Shown in pieces: positions 57,813-64,000 of a stretch of 64,000 bases of DNA (position 1 is its first letter; every line of letters starts with the position of its first letter). The notes below the pieces were generated by a model that was given only the letters and a program-made list of their open reading frames with translations, did not search any database and was not told the origin of the DNA. Made by a program: the position numbers and the translations under genes. This DNA comes from Mikania micrantha (Eukaryota > Streptophyta > Magnoliopsida > Asterales > Asteraceae), in the NCBI GenBank assembly GCA_009363875.1, contig CM018690.1, positions 11,396,788-11,460,787 of the forward strand. The letters are read 5' to 3'.

Positions 57813-58010
57813 GTGTGTGTGTGTGTGTATACATGCATGTAAGTAAATCTTTTACTTACACATCTATGTACATGCATGTGGTGTTTATCATCTTCCAACA
57901 TACATACCCCACATATATACATATATATGTGTATGTTACGAAACACACACCATATATATACATATATATATGCACAACACACACATGCATACACTTATAC
58001 ATACACACAT
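57570..58010. repeat. Compound microsatellite (CATA/CATG/AC/AT/GT)
   Basis: Extended alternating purine-pyrimidine sequence includes ATGCATGCATG words, an (AC)n run at about 57781-57800, (AT)n and (GT)n runs to 57830. Frames open here are by-products of the repeat. Confidence 0.9.
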
Positions 58011-58252
58011 TATCATCTTTTTATACTAAAACCCATTTGACTCAAACTTTTGGGTGAACCAACTTGTATAAAAAAACCCATATAATATGAAGAGATTTAC
58101 CTTAGTTATGCTAAGAAAGTGGTTTATCTCTTGATCAATGCCCTTTCAAACATTCAAAATCATCAATTTGATGAGGATATGAATAAATGTGTGCTTGAAA
58201 CTTTAAAAAATGGTGAAAATAGAAAAAGAAAGAGAGGATGACGATAGGAGAG

Positions 58253-58254
<2 letters not shown>

Positions 58255-58290
<36 letters not shown>
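58255..58290. repeat. (GA)n microsatellite
   Basis: An uninterrupted GA dinucleotide run of about 34 bp lies within the LTR-like sequence. Confidence 0.95.
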
Positions 58291-58291
<1 letters not shown>

Positions 58292-59102
58292 TGCTTGAGG
58301 AGTTGTACAAAATAATTGTAGGTGAAAATGGGGGATTTTTAAAAGTCCAAGAATTGGATACTCTTTTGACATGTGGATTACAATTGTCTACACAAGAATT
58401 TTCCATAATACAAAACAGGTAAAAATAGGTACAATCTGAGTCATAACGTGCATAAATCGTGTACCGAAAATTCGGTAAAAATCTGATTTTTATTCTAAAA
58501 TTAGTATAATATTTAATCGTACTAAAACGATCAAATTTTTGTCAAAACAATGACCTTAAATATTATTTAGATAATTAATACCATTTTGTCCGGCTAAAAC
58601 GCAGATAAAGTTGGTTGGAAGTAAAATTAACAGTTGATACCAAAATTCATGGTTTTCATCGTTAACTTAATTTATCAATTTATGATTTATCATTTTATGC
58701 TAAACCAAACATATGTACTAAATTCGATGATCAGTTCGTCACCACCATTCGTTTAGACACCGCCGAAAACTACCGAAATCCCAAAAGTTTACCAAATGCA
58801 AATCCATGCATTTAAACAACACTCTCTTCTAGACTTTTTAATCAACATTAATTTAATAATAAATATTACATTATTAACGCATTAAATAAATCAAGTTTTA
58901 TACACTAATCATTTCAGATTATCGTTCATAAAAATACCAGATGTCACAATACCCAAACTAACTCATTTTAACATAATGATATTACAACCTTGTGCTAATA
59001 GTAAATAGGTCATGTTTATATTTTAAACATCTCTCATTAAACTAAACCAACTTTCATCTGAATCCAATTTTGCCATCACAATAGAGTTGGTTTGTAATTT
59101 TG

Positions 59103-62100
59103 TGACAATTACGTTATAAGCCCACATTATCTTGTCGAAATCCATGTCATTAATACAATCGAAATTGCAATGATTTGAAAATGAGAGAGAAATCATGAAC
59201 GTGGGTAAAAACCGTGCGAAAAACGGAGCTCATGATTCTCTGGAATCGTAAAAACAAGAAGACTTCGAAGATATTTTGCTTTGGCACTCTTTGCGGTACG
59301 CCAAGCTCATTTAGGGTCCCCTTGACAGTACGCGATGAATCCAAAATATCTAAAATTCTATGAATTTCTTCGCGGTACGCCAAACCCCTTTTTCAGGTGT
59401 CTTGACGGTACGCAAAGGTAAGGTGGTTCAGATAGATCAAATAGAACAACCAGATTGCATGCAAAAGTCTTATTTTTCTTCGAACTCAGACCTTCCAAAC
59501 TTGATCTGATCAAATTTTAAGCTTCAAAACTCAGTGGTAGAGCTACAGGATCATCAAATTCAAAATAGGGATTGATGTGTGCAAAGTAGTTTAATTAAAA
59601 TTAACAAAATCACAACTATCCTAAGCACTAAGTTATATTCTAGACTCTCTAAACTAAACTACCAACAGGCAAGTGAACCTATCAAAAATAGTTAAGAAAA
59701 GTAAGTCCGGATATCGAACCCACAGACTTCTACAGAAAATGCAACCAAACTCAAGGACTTATCTATACAAATTTACTTGATTAAAAGAATTGTTTTAAAG
59801 GGGGGTTTTTACAAATTAATTAAAAAGAATTGATAACCTAAAAACCGGATTACGACTAAGTGATGAAAACAAAGCAAGAAGTGACAAATGATGAAATGAC
59901 TATCTAGGGTTTACTCTATACATGTCAATGCGTTTTGGACTGATTATGGAACTGTTTTGAAACCGGGATCTTTGATTTTTAACTAATAAACAACTTAGAG
60001 TATCTTCAACCTTTCTCAAAGATTTCAACTAAGATGTCTACGAGTCATTAAATTACCGGCTTAAGTTAGTTACTCTCACAAGTTACCCAACCCATCAATG
60101 ACATATCCTAAAGACCGTCTACCTCACGAAAACGAAAGTCTCAATACACGAACACATGTACGGGATAATAAGGAAAATCAACTTGGATTTAGTATGCAAG
60201 GATATGTTCAGTTAAACTAATCTTAGTCTTTTCGCAAAGACTTTAACTAGTAACTAAACACTCAAGACAAACTAACAAACTCTCACCTCACGACTTTTGA
60301 ATTTGGTTAAACATTTAGTTTGTTTATGACTTAATTAACATTCCTATGAACCACTACGTCTAGCAATTCATTTACAAATCAAAAACACCAAGTAATTGAT
60401 CTAACATGCGCCTATTATATGAAAGACATTTATCAAAGCACATGAGGAATAGATAATTCAAATCAATAAACTAGTCTAAACATTCATACACATCCAAGAT
60501 CCAAATCCAAATCTTTATGTCATTGAAAATCAAAAACTTGTTCCACAATCAATCGTTATAAACATTGAACATGTATAATCGTAAAACCCTAGGTAGTTTT
60601 AGTGGTCTAGCCAACAACCATCATGAACAAACTGAAAGATCTAATGTATAAACCACAGCAAAACATCATACGAATGGAAAAAAAATACAAGAATAAGAAC
60701 CGATCATGATTACACCCTTCGATTTGCAATCCTTGGGCTTCTCAATGATCATTCTTGACCTTGATCACCTGTTCCAGCCTCCTCGTCGCCTTCAAAACCG
60801 TCTAGAAACCATGTGATAACCTAATTGTGAAGCCTCCAGCCATTTTGATTCATCCAACTCGTTTTTCTGAACTTTTAGCCATCTCGCGCTACGCGACAGC
60901 GTCCTGAGAACCCCTCGCGCTATGCGAGGAACCCCACTACCCGACAAAACAGTCGGGTCAACCAGTAATCATTAAAAGGGGTATTTTTGTAATTTCCACC
61001 TGTCGCGCTACGCAACAGGGTTTCTTGTATGCGTCGCGATATGCGAAGGGTTCCTGAAATCAGCCTTTTGTTTTCTTTGTTTTCAGGTCCGTTCTCGTCC
61101 AACAGTGAGCTCGTTTCCTTGAACTTTTGTGCTCAAAATATGTGTTTATGACATGCAAGTACCAAATTACAGAATTGTGAAGCACCAGCTTAAATCAACT
61201 ACAAAATTGAATAAAACTGTACAGAAACTTGACAAAAACAAATAGAAAAACAAATGTGTTTCGCAACACATCAAGGATATATTCTACAACACCCGATCGT
61301 CATTTTGCAACTGAAAATCTATCTGAATAGGTCACGATTTTATTTCTCCTACTAGTTTGATAATGTCTGGATTAGATCTAGTTTTGAACGTAATGCAATG
61401 GTTATTGTTGTTGGTTATTGCCTATATGATGGCTAGGAATAGTTAGAAACGAAGAACACGATATGTTAACAGTGAAATCCTTGTTTTGATCCATTATAAT
61501 GTCCGATTATCATGAAACCATATCATATATTATAATGGTTTTAACCATTTGATAATAACAATGGTTGTGATTGTCTTGATCATCCCTTGTAATGCTAGAT
61601 CAAATCCAAGTGTTTCAAGCTAATGACAGGAATTAAGATAATCATTGGAATAACGATTTGATGTTTATACTAACAGTCAGATTAGTATATTGAATATGGT
61701 TATTAAACCTATTCTAATATTATATTCCTATGTTTCATGATACTTAAATGATCGATAACAAGGATTGACTATTCCTGAACCAGAAATCCATCGGGAACCT
61801 GTTACAGTGATATAATCAACAACAATACCTATCTGGTTAATAAGAGGACATTCTGATTAATCCAATGAGTCATCAATTTCTTAATAGGAACCTAAATCAT
61901 TGTATGTTCCCATTTTATCATACATTGTATGATATTCAATTCAAACAACTGATTAAGGATAATATCGATTTGATGACTTAAGTTGCAATGTCCTTGACAT
62001 TAACGTTAAAGAAGATCTAATAATTAAATTAAAACACAAATAAGTTATAAAACGTTAACTAATGCAGAACTAAAATACAAACACAAGTCTGCGTATTAAC

Positions 62101-62261
62101 CATTGACTTCGACACTTCATGTGACTTTCATGCAACCCCTTTTATTTACAATGTCTTCTAAACTTCGGGGTATCATTATGAAATATTTTCTAAAATTATG
62201 ATATGCTTGTATAACTGTGTGCCAGCTTTGAGATATCATGGGATAACCATGGGTATCGAAG
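59103..62261 (+). repeat. G2-type gypsy LTR, interrupted twice
   Basis: It begins TGACAATTACG like the 25773 LTR and follows it closely, including the TTGCGGTACGCC words at 59286-59417. It is split by a solo LTR (59573-61273) and resumes at 61274 (compare 61360-62160 with 26330-27170). A third LTR start at 62262 cuts it before its own end. No PBS or internal region is visible. Confidence 0.75.
59573..61273 (-). mobile_element. Solo LTR, Athila/Tat-like
   Basis: The 1701-bp insertion starts TGATGTGTGC and ends GCAACACATCA. Flanks GGGAT (59568-59572) and AGGAT (61274-61278) form a 5-bp TSD with one mismatch. Removing it restores alignment with the 25773-type LTR. Minus-strand reading gives GTGGGTTCGATATCCGGAC near its 3' end, like the LTR at 54-1409. 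GCGCTACGCGAC-type words lie at 60885-61050. No internal domain adjoins it. Confidence 0.75.
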
Positions 62262-64000
62262 TGTAACACCCTGACCGATGGCGGAAACGTCGGGATGCCA
62301 CGAGGGATGTGTAGATTGTTCAAAAGCTCGTGGGCATCTAAATCAAATCATCATATATCATTCAATCAACCAAAGTAATTACACAAAAATCATGTTCATC
62401 ATGAATTAAATACATCAATTACACAAAAGAATTAGCTAAACTAACTAAACTCTAATCGCCAGAATTTTAGTTAATTAGCTAAGTCCAAGATCCTATATGA
62501 TGATGTCCAAAAGTGTAAGTTCCATCTTCATCAACCTACTTAGCCTCATTACCTGAAACATGTAAAAATCAAACGTCAACTACAAAGTAGTTGGTGAGTA
62601 ATCATAAGTCTTTATAATTAAAAATGTTTTACAAAATAGTTTTATAAAACGAGTATAGAGTTTAGAGTTTTCCTTAGAATTCCATATGACACCTGCGAGA
62701 TAATCCATTACAATAACCAAGCACATAACCCAAAGCACATAATCCAACACATAACCACACATCTCAATTAATCATAACGAATCATAGATAGCCCATCATA
62801 TAACCAATCAACCAATCACAATCATCAATCATCTCAAATATTATAAGTGACTATACATGTATCCTTGTAGTTGACCGAAGTCAAAGACTACGATACACGG
62901 ATGTGGCAACCTCCACGTGACAATACATGCATCATTGTAGTTGACCGAAGTCAAAGACTACGACACACGGATGAGGCAAACTCCTCTTGACAATACATGC
63001 ATCATTGTAGTTGACCGAAGTCAAAGACAACGATACACGGATGAGGCAAACTCCTCGTGACAATACATGCAGTCATTAAGAATGACCGAAGTCAATAGTA
63101 ACAACTCATGGAATATGATAATCCATAACTATGGATTTCATACAATTAAAGTGTCATCCATGTAATATCAAAATAATATTGAAAATGGGTATACATGTTT
63201 CACCTCCGAATTTAAAACAAAACAGTTTAAAAGAAAGGGAGGGTATGAGAACTCACTTGAAGTCCTTAGAACAGTGTTCTTATAATATGCGCGCTCGCGT
63301 ACGAATCTCAAATCAATCAAAGATCTGTAAATTTAACAGGTGGTCGTGTTTATAATTGCAAGCGCTTTATTGGTATTGGATATTCATCCTGATTCAATTT
63401 AAACCCATAGGTGCTTTAATAACTAAGTTTTATTTGTTGCTAAATTAGGTAGTGACACCTATGGTTTATCAATATTCAACCTACAATGATGCTTTAAATC
63501 CATTAGTTTATTTAGTTCAATATATGAAGGCCTTTAATTAATAATTCAAAAGTTTACAACTTATAAAGGTATCACCCTTACACTCCATGTATACTCCTAT
63601 TTTAATGCATGTATGCTTAATTTCCTTAACCACCTACATTAAGTTATCACCATCAACTTCATGTTTTTTAAAAGATTATAATTAGGTTATTTTCACCAAC
63701 ATTCACATTATATAACATTTCTTAATTTAAGGTCGACATTATTTAAAGAAAGGTGGTGACATATTTGCCCATGCATGCATGCTTTTTATATGTATATATA
63801 TATATACATACATAATCTTGCCTCCCCTCCCTCCTTAAACTCTAAATTATGTGTGTTAAGGCTTTTGTCTTCCCATGGGCAGCGAACCTATCACCTGATT
63901 ATCCTAGGTGCGGCCATGTAGAACATCACAGGTTCGGCCAAAGAGAACATGAGGGTTCGGCCCAGCCAGGCGAACCAAAGGTTCGTGCTATGCTTCAACA
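62262..64000 (+). mobile_element. Start of another gypsy-like LTR, cut by window end
   Basis: TGTAACACCCTGACC at 62262 is a typical plant gypsy LTR start and interrupts the preceding LTR. It contains a 70-bp tandem repeat and, at 63895-63990, three GGTTCGGCC words. No end or PBS is reached in the window, so full LTR or more is unknown. No gene is seen. Confidence 0.55.
62848..63095. repeat. 70-bp tandem repeat, about 3.5 units
   Basis: Units begin near 62848, 62918, 62988 and 63058 with TGACAATACATGCATC or variants and contain TTGACCGAAGTCAAAGAC, itself partly palindromic (TTGAC...GTCAA). The last unit decays. Confidence 0.9.

Larger units (their letters stand above)
55371..58948 (-). repeat. 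LTR-like sequence with nested hAT element
   Basis: The left edge TGTCGCACCCCGG and right edge GATGTCACA are possible LTR ends; read on the minus strand it would start TGTGACATCTGG and end GGGGTGCGACA. After removing the hAT element (55571-56411) and its TSD it is about 2.7 kb. No TSD matches (AATAT versus ATACC), so one border may be wrong. It contains simple-sequence arrays at 57540-58010 and a GA run at about 58255-58289. Confidence 0.4.

Noticed and set aside
57722..58057. Open frames in both directions
   Set aside because: Products of the AC/AT/GT microsatellite.

Overview
The window looks like repeat-dense nuclear DNA of a dicot plant, possibly Asteraceae from the style of its LTRs; that family guess is weak. 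It holds one convincing cellular gene, a Dof zinc-finger transcription factor (49911-50873, +), and one decayed cellular gene fragment (RING-H2 type, about 40047-40530). Almost everything else is a nest of transposable elements, mostly broken. Many element borders can be fixed to the base because the target-site duplications (TSDs) can be read directly.

Left third (1-21760): a layered nest. Positions 1-1409 are the 3' end of a Ty3/gypsy-type element (Athila/Tat-like LTR, 54-1409). It ends abruptly inside a Ty1/copia element, here called CopA (1410-21755, Sirevirus-like). CopA is itself split by a second member of the same family, CopB (6359-17108), which has two LTRs, a PBS, a PPT and a perfect 5-bp TSD (CTCTC). 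Both copies carry gag, pol and an unusual third ORF downstream of pol. That ORF is preceded by a conserved TATA box and a telo-box-like AAACCCTAA motif, as if it had its own promoter. All ORFs of both copies are damaged.

Middle (21761-37121): AT-rich spacer, then a PIF/Harbinger-like TIR element (23944-24795) and a reverse-oriented copia LTR fragment split by a hAT-like MITE (8-bp TSD). Next come a gypsy 5' LTR with PBS and the start of an ORF (25773-28609), abutting a minus-strand gypsy chromovirus, GypM (28606-37121). GypM has 2.2-kb LTRs, a truncated 3' LTR and a polyprotein with six stops and one frameshift.

37122-49300: a 69-bp higher-order minisatellite; a TIR-flanked unit carrying the RING-H2 fragment and an array of 18-bp palindromes; then a GAACGAAC-rich tandem repeat block split by two solo LTRs with perfect TSDs; a 320-bp hairpin-forming inverted repeat; and a CACTA-like remnant.

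49300-64000: the Dof gene, SINE-like elements, MITE-like remnants, a hAT-like element with TSD CCGGTTGG inside an LTR-like sequence, and a gypsy LTR interrupted by an Athila/Tat-like solo LTR and by another LTR that runs off the right edge.

The two patterns I find most worth following are the internal promoter-like module before ORF3 of the copia family, and the presence in nearly every LTR family here of a short, CpG-containing, near-palindromic word repeated three to six times, in the gypsy families mostly 190-540 bp from one LTR end. No tRNA, rRNA or CRISPR feature was seen.
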